In this document: one piece after another, positions 50,929-59,564 of the stretch
Layout: each line of letters begins with the position of its first letter
Position numbering within the stretch: the stretch's first letter is position 1
DNA from: Tenacibaculum gallaicum
Lineage (GTDB): Bacteria; Bacteroidota; Bacteroidia; Flavobacteriales; Flavobacteriaceae
DNA length: 64,000 bases
Assembly (NCBI RefSeq): GCF_003387615.1
Contig: NZ_QUNS01000005.1
Coordinates: 106,083-170,082, forward strand
Reading direction: 5' to 3'
Made by a program: the position numbers and the translations under genes
The notes under the pieces: model-generated
Told to the model about the DNA's origin: nothing
Database searches by the model: none
The model's input: the letters and a program-made list of their open reading frames with translations, nothing else

Positions 50929-53874
50929 ATGAAAAAAATACTATTCTTACTCTTATCCCTGTGTATTAGTACCTCTTTTGCACAAGAGTACTTTCCTACC
51001 AACACAGGAGTAAAGTCATCCAAAAACAATGTGTATGCATTTACCAATGCTACCATTTATGTTACCCCTAGCCAAGTAGTAAAAAAAGGAACGCTGCTTA
51101 TTAAAGACGGTAAAGTTGTTGCTGTAGGCAAATCGGTTAACATACCTAACGAAGCACACGTAATTAACCTAGACGGAAAATCTATGTACCCTTCGTTTGT
51201 AGATGCCTACTCAACCTTTGGTATCGCAAAACCTAAACGTGAAAGCGGTCGTGGTAAAAGACCACAATACGATGCTGGCAGAAAAGGGTATTACTGGAAC
51301 GATCATATTCGTCCTGATGTAAACGCTGCTACCGAATTTAACTTTGATGCTAAAAAAGCCAAAGAATTATTGTCTTTAGGTTTTGGTACTGTTAATACAC
51401 ACGTAGCAGACGGTATTATGCGAGGTAACGGAATTTTAGTTGCTTTAAACCCTAATAGTTCTGATGCTTACAGAATTTTAAACAACGAATCAGGAAACTA
51501 CTTATCGTTTTCTAAAAGTGCTAAATCACGTCAAAGCTACCCTACGTCACGTATGGGAGCCATGGCATTATTACGTCAAACGTATTTAGATGCCGATTGG
51601 TACGCCAAAGGAAATGCAAAAAACACCGATTTAGCTTTAGAAGCATTAAATAACAAGAAAAAACTACCACAAATATTTAATGCGGGTGGATATTTAGATA
51701 ATAAGCGTGCTGATAAAATTGGTGACGAATTTGGAATTCAATACACCATTGTAGGTGGAGGAAATGAATATGAAAGAATCAATGATATTAAAGCGACCAA
51801 TGCTACGTACATTATTCCTATTAACTTTAGAAAAGCTTACGATGTATCAAATCCATTTTTAGCAAATAAAATTGCGTTAAGCGATATGCGCTCTTGGAAT
51901 CAAGAACCAGCAAATCCATCAATTTTAGCAAAAAACAATGTTCCTTTTGCCTTAACTACCTATAAGTTAAAAAAGGCAAAAGAATTTAGTAGTAATCTAC
52001 AAAAGGCTATTACTTACGGATTAGATAAGACTACAGCTTTAGAAGCGTTAACTACAGTGCCTGCCAAAATTTTAAAAAATGACAAAGTTGGTAACTTAAA
52101 AGCTGGTAGTTATGCCAACTTCTTAATTACTTCTGGTGATATTTTTGACAAACAAACTACTTTATATGAAAACTGGGTGCAGGGTGATAAAAACACCATT
52201 AACTCAATGGATATTAAAGATATTACAGGTAAGTACACGTTAACAGTTAACGGGAAATCGTACGATATGACCATTACTGGTAAAGGAGCTAAACAAACAA
52301 CTGCTTTAAAAAGTGGAGATAAAAAGATAAATAGTAAATCATCTTTTAGCAACGACTGGTTGCATATAACTCTTAAAGATGGTGACAACTATACTCGCTT
52401 AACAGCATTTGTTAAAAACAAACAACAAATTACAGGTACAGCTACCGACAATAATGGAAATGAAAGTACTTGGAATGCTACTTATACTGGAAAAGCTGAT
52501 GCTAAAAAGAAAGACAACAAGAAAAAAGACAATACCCCTGAAGTAGTAGCCGTTACCTATCCAAACATCGGATTAGGAAACCCAACTGCTCCACAAAAAG
52601 AAACTATTTTAATTAAAAATGCTACGGTTTGGACTTCTGAAAACAACGAAGTACTAAACAATACCGATGTATTAATTACAAATGGAAAAATAGCCAAAAT
52701 AGGTACCAACTTATCTTCAAGAGGAGCTACAATTATTGACGGAACTGGTAAGTATGTAACCGCAGGTATTATTGATGAACATTCACATATTGCTACTTCC
52801 GCAGTAAACGAATCAGGTCATAACTCAACAGCTGAGGTTACTATTGAAGACGTTATCAACCCTAACGATGTAAATATTTACAGAAACATTGCGGGTGGTG
52901 TTACTTCTATTCAAGTATTACACGGTTCTGCGAATCCTATCGGTGGACGTTCGGCAATTATCAAACTAAAATGGGGAGAAAATGCTAACGGAATGTTATA
53001 CAACAACACACCTAAGTTTATCAAGTTCGCCTTAGGTGAAAACGTAAAACAATCTAACTGGGGAGATATGAATACCATTCGTTTCCCTCAAACACGTATG
53101 GGAGTTGAACAAGTATATATTGACTACTTCCAAAGAGCCAAAGAATACGATGCTAAAAAGAAAAGCGGACAACCATATCGTAAAGATATTGAGTTAGAAA
53201 CCTTGGCTGAAATTATTAATAAAGAACGTTTTATTTCTTGCCACTCTTATGTACAATCAGAAATTAACATGTTAATGAAGGTTGCAGAACAATTCAACTT
53301 TAACATTAACACGTTTACCCACATTTTAGAAGGATACAAACTCGCTGATAAAATGAAAGAACACGGAGTTGGTGGCTCTACTTTTGCTGACTGGTGGGCA
53401 TATAAATACGAGGTTAACGACGCTATACCATACAACGCTGCTATTATGCACAACCAAGGTATTACAGTTGCTATTAATTCTGATGATGCTGAAATGTCTC
53501 GTAGACTAAATCAAGAAGCTGCAAAATTAATTAAATACGGAGGTTTAAGCGAACAAGAAGCTTGGGCTACTGTAACTATTAATCCTGCAAAACTATTACA
53601 CTTAAACGACCGTACAGGAAGTATTAAAGTAGGTAAAGATGCCGATGTTGTAGTATGGAGCGGAAATCCGCTTTCAGTATATTCAAAAGCAGAAAAAACA
53701 ATTATTGACGGAGCTATCTATTTTGATATTGAAAAAGACTTAGAAAAGCGTAAGGCTATTAAAGCAGAACGTGCTAAGCTAATCAATATGATGTTACAAG
53801 AGAAGATTAAAGGAGGTAAAACACAAGCTCCTAAAAAGAAAACTCAGAAATTATTTCACTGTGACACAGAGTAA
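50929..53874 (+). CDS. Secreted amidohydrolase-like protein, tandem domains
   Basis: Large exported protein of 981 residues with a signal peptide ending near SFAQ. Two amidohydrolase-like modules are visible. The N-terminal one (about 25-425) has LLIKDGKVVAVGKSVNIP and MYPSFVDAYSTFG, where the metal-binding HxH is replaced by DAY, and ends PAKILKNDKVGNLKAGSYANFLI. A linker (about 425-540) follows, then a C-terminal module with GIIDEHSHIAT near 614-622 (intact HxH), CHSYVQ, HILEGYKLADKM, NSDDAEMSRR and GSIKVGKDADVVVW. So only the second half looks catalytic. Followed by a related gene after 66 bases. Substrate unknown. Confidence 0.85.
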   Translation: MKKILFLLLSLCISTSFAQEYFPTNTGVKSSKNNVYAFTNATIYVTPSQVVKKGTLLIKDGKVVAVGKSVNIPNEAHVINLDGKSMYPSFVDAYSTFGIAKPKRESGRGKRPQYDAGRKGYYWNDHIRPDVNAATEFNFDAKKAKELLSLGFGTVNTHVADGIMRGNGILVALNPNSSDAYRILNNESGNYLSFSKSAKSRQSYPTSRMGAMALLRQTYLDADWYAKGNAKNTDLALEALNNKKKLPQIFNAGGYLDNKRADKIGDEFGIQYTIVGGGNEYERINDIKATNATYIIPINFRKAYDVSNPFLANKIALSDMRSWNQEPANPSILAKNNVPFALTTYKLKKAKEFSSNLQKAITYGLDKTTALEALTTVPAKILKNDKVGNLKAGSYANFLITSGDIFDKQTTLYENWVQGDKNTINSMDIKDITGKYTLTVNGKSYDMTITGKGAKQTTALKSGDKKINSKSSFSNDWLHITLKDGDNYTRLTAFVKNKQQITGTATDNNGNESTWNATYTGKADAKKKDNKKKDNTPEVVAVTYPNIGLGNPTAPQKETILIKNATVWTSENNEVLNNTDVLITNGKIAKIGTNLSSRGATIIDGTGKYVTAGIIDEHSHIATSAVNESGHNSTAEVTIEDVINPNDVNIYRNIAGGVTSIQVLHGSANPIGGRSAIIKLKWGENANGMLYNNTPKFIKFALGENVKQSNWGDMNTIRFPQTRMGVEQVYIDYFQRAKEYDAKKKSGQPYRKDIELETLAEIINKERFISCHSYVQSEINMLMKVAEQFNFNINTFTHILEGYKLADKMKEHGVGGSTFADWWAYKYEVNDAIPYNAAIMHNQGITVAINSDDAEMSRRLNQEAAKLIKYGGLSEQEAWATVTINPAKLLHLNDRTGSIKVGKDADVVVWSGNPLSVYSKAEKTIIDGAIYFDIEKDLEKRKAIKAERAKLINMMLQEKIKGGKTQAPKKKTQKLFHCDTE

Positions 53875-53940
53875 TCCTCACAGAGAAATTTAGTAAGATT
53901 AGCTACTAAGTATAAACTAATAGTAACAAAAATTTAAAAC

Positions 53941-55239
53941 GTGAAAATTAAATATATATATAACATAATATGCTTCTTATGTATAGGAAACATACTAGCG
54001 CAACAAACACCAGCACCCAAGCAAACTGAAGCTTATAGTATTGAAGGTGCCACAGCACACTTAGGAAACGGAGAAGTAATTGAAAACTCCTTAATCATGT
54101 TTTCTAACGGTAAAATAGCACATGTAGGAAATGCCAATAGCAGAATTGCTCGTATGGGAACTGTTATTAATGCCAAAGGAAAACACGTATACCCAGGATT
54201 CATTGCTGCAAACACCTCTTTAGGTTTAGCTGAAATTGATGCTGTACGTGCAACCAGAGACTTTGATGAGGTAGGTTCTATGCTACCACACATCCGTAGT
54301 ATTATTGCCTATAATGCAGAAAGTAAAGTGGTAGAAACCATGCGTCCTAACGGAGTATTAATGGCACAAATTGCCCCACGTGGTGGTGTTATTTCTGGTA
54401 CCTCTTCGGTAGTACAATTAGATGCTTGGAACTGGGAAGATGCTACTATTAAAACTGATGATGGTGTTCATATGAACTGGCCTCAGGTATTCTCTAGAGG
54501 TCGTTGGTGGATGGGTGAAGACCCAGGATTAAAGCCTAACAAAAACTATCAAAAAAGTATTGATAAGCTTACAAAATTTTTCGCCAATGCAAAAAGCTAC
54601 CTAGCGGGTAATAAAACACCTAAAAACTTACCTTATGAAGCTTTACAAGGAGTTTTAAACGGTAATCAAAGAATGTTTGTACACGTATCTGGTGAAAAAG
54701 GAATTACTGATGCTGTAAATATTTGTAAAGAATTAGGAGTTAAAAATATCGTGATTGTTCGCGGACAAGAGGCTGAAAAAGTTGCTGACTTATTAAAAGC
54801 AAACAATGTACCTGTTATTTTAGAACGTGCACACCGTTTGCCTAATGGTGAAGATGCAGATTATGACAGACCTTTTAGAGCAGCTAAGATATTAACCGAT
54901 GCTGGTATTTTAGTAGGTTTAGGTATGGAAGGAGATATGGAACGTATGAGCACACGTAACTTACCATTTTATGCAGGAACGTATGCTGCTTACGGATTAG
55001 GTAAAGAAAAAGCCTTACAATTAATTACTCAAAACAATGCTAAAATTTTAGGTATAAACAACAACGTAGGAACCTTAGAAGTTGGTAAAGACGCTACCCT
55101 ATTTATTTCTGAAGGAGATGCTTTAGATATGCGTACTAACATTTTAAAAGAAGCTTTTATACAAGGAAGAAAAATTAGCCTAGAATCGCATCAAACAAAA
55201 TTATGGAAGCGTTATGCTAACAAGTATAAAAACCAATAG
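53941..55239 (+). CDS. Secreted amidohydrolase-like protein, degenerate metal site
   Basis: 432 residues, GTG start at 53941, with signal peptide ending around ILAQQ. Sequence follows the amidohydrolase composite-domain pattern (NSLIMFSNGKIAHVG, KHVYPGFIAANTSLG, ILGINNNVGTLEVGKDATLFI), but the HxH after PGFI is replaced by AAN, as in the N-terminal module of the preceding protein. It is probably a non-catalytic partner of the upstream protein. Later motifs VILERAHRLPNGEDADYDR and GLGMEGDME are retained. Spacing to the upstream gene 66 bases, likely cotranscribed. Confidence 0.82.
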   Translation: MKIKYIYNIICFLCIGNILAQQTPAPKQTEAYSIEGATAHLGNGEVIENSLIMFSNGKIAHVGNANSRIARMGTVINAKGKHVYPGFIAANTSLGLAEIDAVRATRDFDEVGSMLPHIRSIIAYNAESKVVETMRPNGVLMAQIAPRGGVISGTSSVVQLDAWNWEDATIKTDDGVHMNWPQVFSRGRWWMGEDPGLKPNKNYQKSIDKLTKFFANAKSYLAGNKTPKNLPYEALQGVLNGNQRMFVHVSGEKGITDAVNICKELGVKNIVIVRGQEAEKVADLLKANNVPVILERAHRLPNGEDADYDRPFRAAKILTDAGILVGLGMEGDMERMSTRNLPFYAGTYAAYGLGKEKALQLITQNNAKILGINNNVGTLEVGKDATLFISEGDALDMRTNILKEAFIQGRKISLESHQTKLWKRYANKYKNQ

Positions 55240-55259
55240 AACATCTTTCTAAACTAAGA

Positions 55260-55384
55260 GATAGCCACGTCATTATCATTCCTCGCTATGACTGCAATTT
55301 TAACGTCATTCAGAGGAGTTTGTTGAGCCTTTCGACTTCGCTCAAGATAAACTTAAGTCGAAATAATAACGAAGGAATCTCTTC
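55260..55384. repeat. REP-like repeat elements
   Basis: Part of a 0.5-kb gene-free stretch (55240-55744). AACGTCATTCAGAGGAG, AGTTTGTTGAGC pairing loosely with GCTCAAGATAAACT, and GAAGGAATCTC belong to the family seen at 14391-15205. Confidence 0.6.
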
Positions 55385-55399
55385 TATTTAAGAAACTAT

Positions 55400-55435
55400 T
55401 AAACATCATTCCGTAAAAAGAATGATGTTTTTTTA
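55400..55435 (+). terminator. Intrinsic terminator after the amidohydrolase pair
   Basis: AACATCATTC pairs with GAATGATGTT with an eight-base loop, followed by a T-run to 55434. Confidence 0.85.
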
Positions 55436-55456
55436 TGCACAAATAATAAGCATGCG

Positions 55457-55646
55457 CTACTGTATGGTAACTTCATACACCACTATATCGTGACACCATA
55501 CAGTAGTGTCGGGTGACTTCATACACTACTGTATGAAGCTTAATACAAACTAGTACACCCCATATTTTAGTTTTGTTTGAAGGTTCAAACAGTAGCATCT
55601 AGTGTTAAACAACAGTAGTGTTTGGTGTTGGGCAACAGTACTGTTG
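55457..55646. repeat. Cluster of inverted repeats built on CAGTAG/CTACTG
   Basis: CTACTGTATGGT (55457-55468) pairs exactly with ACCATACAGTAG (55495-55506); CTTCATACA (55517-55525) with TGTATGAAG (55530-55538); GTTTGAA with TTCAAAC (55575-55590); CAACAGTACTGTTG (55633-55646) is a perfect palindrome. ACTTCATACACCACTATAT at 55470 is a near-direct repeat of ACTTCATACACTACTGTAT at 55516. No gene is seen here. Confidence 0.75.
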
Positions 55647-55717
55647 TTTGCCTAACAACAGCAATAGCTAGTAATTATTCTTTTAGTAAGATGGTATTTT
55701 ATTATAAAACAGAATAG

Positions 55718-55725
55718 TACTTTTG
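55718..55725 (+). promoter_or_regulatory. -7 box of the RNA methyltransferase gene
   Basis: TACTTTTG matches TAnnTTTG, 19 bases before the ATG at 55745. Confidence 0.4.
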
Positions 55726-55744
55726 TATTTAGATATCATAGCAA

Positions 55745-56539
55745 ATGAAACAGATTAGTAGCACACAAAACGCCTATATAAAAGAGCTTTTAAAGCTTCA
55801 AGAGAAATCTAGAGAACGTAAGAAGAAAGGACTATTTTTAGTAGAAGGACAACGTGAAATTTCGTTAGTTGTTAAAGGAGATTATGAAATAGACACCCTG
55901 CTGTTTGTTGCTGATATGTTTACCGAAGAAAGTGTAAACAAAATTCTAAATAAGGCTGCTAACTGTATAGAAATAACAAAAGAAGTATACCAAAAACTAG
56001 CCTATCGTGATACTACCGAGGGTATTATTGCTGTAGTTAAAGCTAAAAACTTCGATTTAGACGCTATTGAATTCAATACCACTACCCCACTCGTATTAGT
56101 TATGGAAGGTATTGAAAAACCAGGGAATATTGGTGCTATGTTACGTACTGCCGATGCTGCTAAGGTGGATGCTGTTTTTATCGTCAACCCAAAAACGGAT
56201 TTATTCAATCCTAATATCATACGTTCTAGTGTAGGTTGTGTATTTACCAATCAGATAGCTACAGGTACATCTGAAGACATTATAGCGTACTTACAAGAGC
56301 ACAACATTCATATTTACAGTGCTACACTACAAAATTCAAACGAGTACCATAAAAACGACTATACAAAGGCTACTTCTTTGGTAGTGGGTACCGAAGCGAC
56401 AGGATTAACACAAATTTGGCGAGACCAAGCTACTCAGAACATCAACATCCCTATGCAAGGGGAAATAGATTCTATGAATGTATCGGTTGCCGCAGCCATC
56501 TTAACTTTTGAGGCAAAACGACAACGTAATTTTGTATAA
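55745..56539 (+). CDS. TrmH/SpoU-family RNA 2'-O-methyltransferase
   Basis: SPOUT-fold methyltransferase, 264 residues, with an N-terminal RNA-binding domain (IKELLKLQEKSRERKKKGLFLVEGQREI, residues about 12-39) and the trefoil-knot SpoU domain. Motif 1 is EGIEKPGNIGAMLRTADAA near 119-137, motif 2 VVGTEATGLT near 213-222, motif 3 IPMQGEIDSMNVSVAAAI near 236-253. Acts on 23S rRNA or tRNA ribose. It is the last chromosomal-type gene before the cassette array. The precise target nucleotide is not readable. Confidence 0.9.
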   Translation: MKQISSTQNAYIKELLKLQEKSRERKKKGLFLVEGQREISLVVKGDYEIDTLLFVADMFTEESVNKILNKAANCIEITKEVYQKLAYRDTTEGIIAVVKAKNFDLDAIEFNTTTPLVLVMEGIEKPGNIGAMLRTADAAKVDAVFIVNPKTDLFNPNIIRSSVGCVFTNQIATGTSEDIIAYLQEHNIHIYSATLQNSNEYHKNDYTKATSLVVGTEATGLTQIWRDQATQNINIPMQGEIDSMNVSVAAAILTFEAKRQRNFV

Positions 56540-56763
56540 TTGAATTTAATTACAAGCACTTGCAAAAGTTTTATGTATTACAGTAATAAGGTGGATTTAA
56601 TTATGTCTATATTCTGTATATAAATACAGCCTTAAAATTTAAATTCTCTCTTAAATATATACAAAATAAGGACAAGTATATATTTTATAAAACACTTGTG
56701 TTTAAAAGGCTTTCGTGATACAACATACTTAAAATAGATCTTACTTGGTGGAATCCTAAAATG
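56540..56763. other. Gene-free stretch before the cassette array
   Basis: AT-rich, no gene or clear hairpin recognised. No integron integrase gene and no attI-like element could be identified here. The array proper begins at the half site at 56765. Confidence 0.6.
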
Positions 56764-56764
56764 T

Positions 56765-56784
56765 CCATATATTTGGGTGTTACC
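56765..56784 (+). other. attC-like right half site at the start of the first cassette
   Basis: CCATATA, seven bases, GTTACC, the same arm spacing as at the end of the caspase cassette (61200-61219: CCATATA, seven bases, GTTACC). A matching left arm is not found, so it may be a truncated site. Confidence 0.6.
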
Positions 56785-56809
56785 TGCAAGCTGAACCCAG
56801 CCGCACAAA

Positions 56810-56871
56810 CAGCACATTTGGTTTTTGCCGACACATAAGCCAACGCTGAAAAACCAAAAGAGCTGTTTTTT
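56810..56871 (+). other. Leader hairpin with T-run upstream of the methyltransferase
   Basis: CAGCACATTTGGTTTTT (56810-56826) pairs 15/17 with AAAAACCAAAAGAGCTG (56849-56865) and is followed by TTTTTT. The loop begins GCCGACACATAAGCC. It resembles a terminator or attenuator about 105 bases ahead of the start codon. The same element is at 61245-61306. Confidence 0.55.
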
Positions 56872-56975
56872 GCCTTTGCGCTCGAAAACATAGTGAAAAG
56901 ATTGTGAATAAAAATATAGAAGCCGACCAACCAAAACAGCAAACTTTATTAACTTGTACGGTTAAATAAGAGATA

Positions 56976-58241
56976 ATGATTAAAGAAAGAATTGACATAG
57001 AAAACATTGACGGACAACTATTTGAAATAAAAGTAGTTGACCCTGATAATTCTAAACCTGCTTCTTTTACGCATTATTTACACAATCATAAAAATGGAGT
57101 TTCTCAATTTTACAAAAAAGATGCACTTTCTTACGTAAAAGAAATTCTTGAAAAAGAATATCCAACAGAAAAAGTCACAAATAAAGTAGCGGAAGAAGCA
57201 CTTCAATATTTGATTTTTGACCTCAATAAAACTGTTCCATTTCCAGCACCTGAAAAACCAAAATTTAAGTTTATTGACCTTTTTGCAGGAATTGGTGGAT
57301 TTCGTTTAGCTCTTCAAAATCTTGAAGGAAAGTGCGTTTTTACAAGTGAATGGGATAAATATTCAAAACAAACCTATAAAGCTAATTTTGGAGAAATTCC
57401 GTTTGGAGATATAACAAAACCTGAAACAAAAAATTATATTCCAAACAATTTTGATGTGCTTTGTGCAGGCTTTCCTTGTCAAGCGTTTTCGATTGCAGGA
57501 AGACGTGGCGGATTTGAAGATACAAGAGGAACATTATTTTTTGATGTTGCAGAAATTATAAAAAGGAAACAACCAAAAGCAATTTTTCTCGAAAACGTAA
57601 AAGGTTTAAGAAATCACGACAAAGGAAAAACATTAGCAACAATTTTAAACGTGCTTCGAGAAGATTTAGGCTATTATGTGCCTGAACCTCAAATATTAAA
57701 TGCAAAAGAATTTGGCGTTCCTCAAAATCGTGAACGAATTTTTATCGTAGGTTTCCGTAAAGATTTAGGAATAACTGATTTTCAGTATCCAGAACCAACT
57801 AATAAAACCGCAGTATTAGATGATATTTTGGAACAAGAAGAAGTTTCTGTTAAATATTATTTATCAACAACTTACGTTCAAACATTAAAAAATCACAGAG
57901 CACGCCACGAAAGCAAAGGCAATGGATTTGGTTACGAAATAATTCCAAATGATGGAACAGCAAACGCAGTTGTTTGTGGAGGAATGGGCAGAGAACGAAA
58001 TTTAGTTCTTGATGATAGACTGACAAATTTTAAACCAATAACTAACATTTCAGGAAAGGTGAATCGAGAAGGAATTAGAAAAATGACACCACGAGAATGG
58101 GCAAGATTACAAGGTTTTCCAGACAATTTTAAAATTATAGTTTCAGACGCACAAGCATACAAACAATTCGGAAATTCAGTTGCAGTTCCCGCAATTCAAG
58201 CAACAGCGGAAAAAATAATAGAAAAACTTAACTGCAAATGA
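56976..58241 (+). CDS. HpaII-like DNA (cytosine-5) methyltransferase, copy 1
   Basis: Type II modification enzyme, predicted to methylate CCGG like M.HpaII, which it closely resembles from residue ~97 on. m5C motifs are complete: FIDLFAGIGGFR (99-110, SAM site), GFPCQAFS with catalytic Cys168, ENVKGL (206-211), QNRERIF (250-256), and near the end GNSVAVPAI. The target-recognition region is at about 265-375 (YYLSTTYVQTLKNH, GFGYEIIPNDG). At 421 residues it exceeds the ~358 of M.HpaII because of about 95 unrelated N-terminal residues. Overlaps the endonuclease gene by four bases (ATGA). Part of an integron-like cassette. Confidence 0.92.
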   Translation: MIKERIDIENIDGQLFEIKVVDPDNSKPASFTHYLHNHKNGVSQFYKKDALSYVKEILEKEYPTEKVTNKVAEEALQYLIFDLNKTVPFPAPEKPKFKFIDLFAGIGGFRLALQNLEGKCVFTSEWDKYSKQTYKANFGEIPFGDITKPETKNYIPNNFDVLCAGFPCQAFSIAGRRGGFEDTRGTLFFDVAEIIKRKQPKAIFLENVKGLRNHDKGKTLATILNVLREDLGYYVPEPQILNAKEFGVPQNRERIFIVGFRKDLGITDFQYPEPTNKTAVLDDILEQEEVSVKYYLSTTYVQTLKNHRARHESKGNGFGYEIIPNDGTANAVVCGGMGRERNLVLDDRLTNFKPITNISGKVNREGIRKMTPREWARLQGFPDNFKIIVSDAQAYKQFGNSVAVPAIQATAEKIIEKLNCK

Positions 58242-59317
58242 TTACAGGAAATAAGGGAGAATGGAGCGAAATTTATGCGCTTTTCAAATTATTAGGCGAC
58301 AAACAATTATTTCTTGGAAACAAAGACATTGAAAAATTAGAAGGTTTAGTTTACCCAATTATAAAAATACTTCGCACAGAAAACAATGGTAATTTTGAAT
58401 ATTCAATCCAAGATGAGATTATTTTAGTTTCGGGAGATGAAGAAGTTTTAAAAATCCCCATTTCAGACTTTAAAGACAAAGCACTTTTTCTTTTAAATGC
58501 AATCAAACAAAATAAAGAAAGGACTTTTTCAGTTCCAGAAATTGAGGAATTTATGCAATCCATAAATTGTATTTCCTTAAAAGCAAGTTCTACAGCGAAA
58601 ACTGATATTACGATTGTTGTTCACGACCAAAGAACTAATCAAGAACCGACATTGGGTTTTAGCATAAAATCTCAACTCGGAAGTCCCTCTACTCTTTTAA
58701 ATGCAGGTAAAACAACAAACTTTATTTATAAAATCAAAGGAGCGAAACTTTCAGAAGATAAAATTCAGGAAATCAATTCAATTGCTTCGAGAAGTAAAAT
58801 AATGGATAGAATTGTTCAAGTTCATAAAAATGGCGGACAATTTGAATTTATAAAAACAGAACGACAAATATTTTCAAACAACCTTGTTTTAATAGACAGT
58901 TTGCTTCCAGAGATTTTATCGCAAATAGTATTTGATTTTTATTCAAGTGAGTTTTCGCACTTGACTGATTTAGTAAACAAAACGGCTGACAAAAATCCAT
59001 TAAACTTCGATATTGAAAACGAACATAAGTTTTACGAATACAAAATAAAACGCTTTTTGACAGATGTTGCTCTTGGAATGATGCCCTCGCAAGTTTGGAC
59101 AGGAAAATATGATGCGACAGGTGGATATTTAATCGTCAAAGAAAATGGAGACGTTTTATGTTACCACATTTACAACAGAAATGAGTTTGAGGATTATTTG
59201 CTAAATAATACAAAACTTGACACAGCAAGTTCGTCTCGACACGGATTTGGAGAAATATATAAGGAAAACGGAGAACTATATTTTAACCTGAATTTACAAA
59301 TTAGGTTTACAAAATAG
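58238..59317 (+). CDS. HpaII-like type II restriction endonuclease, copy 1
   Basis: 359-residue endonuclease of the HpaII family, predicted to cut CCGG. The start overlaps the methyltransferase stop (ATGA). The N-terminus NKGEWSEIYALFKLLGDKQLF is characteristic of the family (Glu in GEWSE likely belongs to the fold), and GFSIKSQLGSPSTLLNAGKTTNFIY near 144-168 contains the probable catalytic core S-x-K region (SIKSQLG), preceded by the acidic KTDITIVVHDQR. C-terminal WTGKYDATGGYLIVKENGDVLCYHIYNR is also family-like. Catalytic residues are inferred, not proven. Confidence 0.88.
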   Translation: MITGNKGEWSEIYALFKLLGDKQLFLGNKDIEKLEGLVYPIIKILRTENNGNFEYSIQDEIILVSGDEEVLKIPISDFKDKALFLLNAIKQNKERTFSVPEIEEFMQSINCISLKASSTAKTDITIVVHDQRTNQEPTLGFSIKSQLGSPSTLLNAGKTTNFIYKIKGAKLSEDKIQEINSIASRSKIMDRIVQVHKNGGQFEFIKTERQIFSNNLVLIDSLLPEILSQIVFDFYSSEFSHLTDLVNKTADKNPLNFDIENEHKFYEYKIKRFLTDVALGMMPSQVWTGKYDATGGYLIVKENGDVLCYHIYNRNEFEDYLLNNTKLDTASSSRHGFGEIYKENGELYFNLNLQIRFTK

Positions 59318-59435
59318 CCAACGCTAAAAGCCATACACATTCGCAATTCGCACCAGCCGACACACAAGCCAAAAATTGCAAAAGAGTATGTCTTTGCCAA
59401 CGCTGAAAACCAAGCAGAACGGAACAAAGCCAGCA
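59318..59435. other. Structured tail of R-M cassette (GCCGACACA hairpin)
   Basis: CATACACATTCGCAATT (59332-59348) pairs 14/17 with AATTGCAAAAGAGTATG (59374-59390), with loop containing GCCGACACACAAGCC. GCCAACGCTAAAA and GCCAACGCTGAAAA flank it. The stem sequence differs entirely from the 56810 hairpin while the loop is shared. The second copy is at 63753-63870. Confidence 0.6.
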
Positions 59436-59564
59436 GGTAACAATGTATAAAAATAATAGCGGTTTTATCGCTAAAATGAAAGTAAGTAAATATAAAAAAG
59501 GTCTGTGTTCAACCGAAAAGTTAGTTTGTAAAAATCCGCTACTATTCTTATACGAGACCGTTAG
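59436..59564 (+). other. attC-like site ending R-M cassette copy 1
   Basis: Left arm GGTAAC, AATG, TATAAAAATAATAGCGG (59436-59462); right arm CCGCTACTATTCTTATA (59536-59552), seven bases CGAGACC, then GTTAG (59560-59564). The arms are complementary with mismatches: TATAAAAATAATAGCGG against TATAAGAATAGTAGCGG. Unequal spacers (4 against 7) would leave extrahelical bases, as in integron attC sites. Total about 129 bp. Confidence 0.8.

Larger units (their letters stand above)
56779..59564 (+). repeat. Direct repeat copy 1 (2,786 bp), HpaII-like R-M cassette
   Basis: Identical, as far as I compared it, to 61214-63999, with encoded proteins identical residue for residue. It begins at GTTACC and ends at GTTAG; bases outside differ (T and C before the first G; C versus G after the last). 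If cut between G and TT the mobile unit is 56780-59560. Confidence 0.9.

Noticed and set aside
56632..57007. Overlapping minus-strand open frames in the cassette leader, also present in copy 2
   Set aside because: They are short, cysteine- and phenylalanine-rich translations of structured non-coding DNA, change reading at the cassette boundary, and match no family I know.
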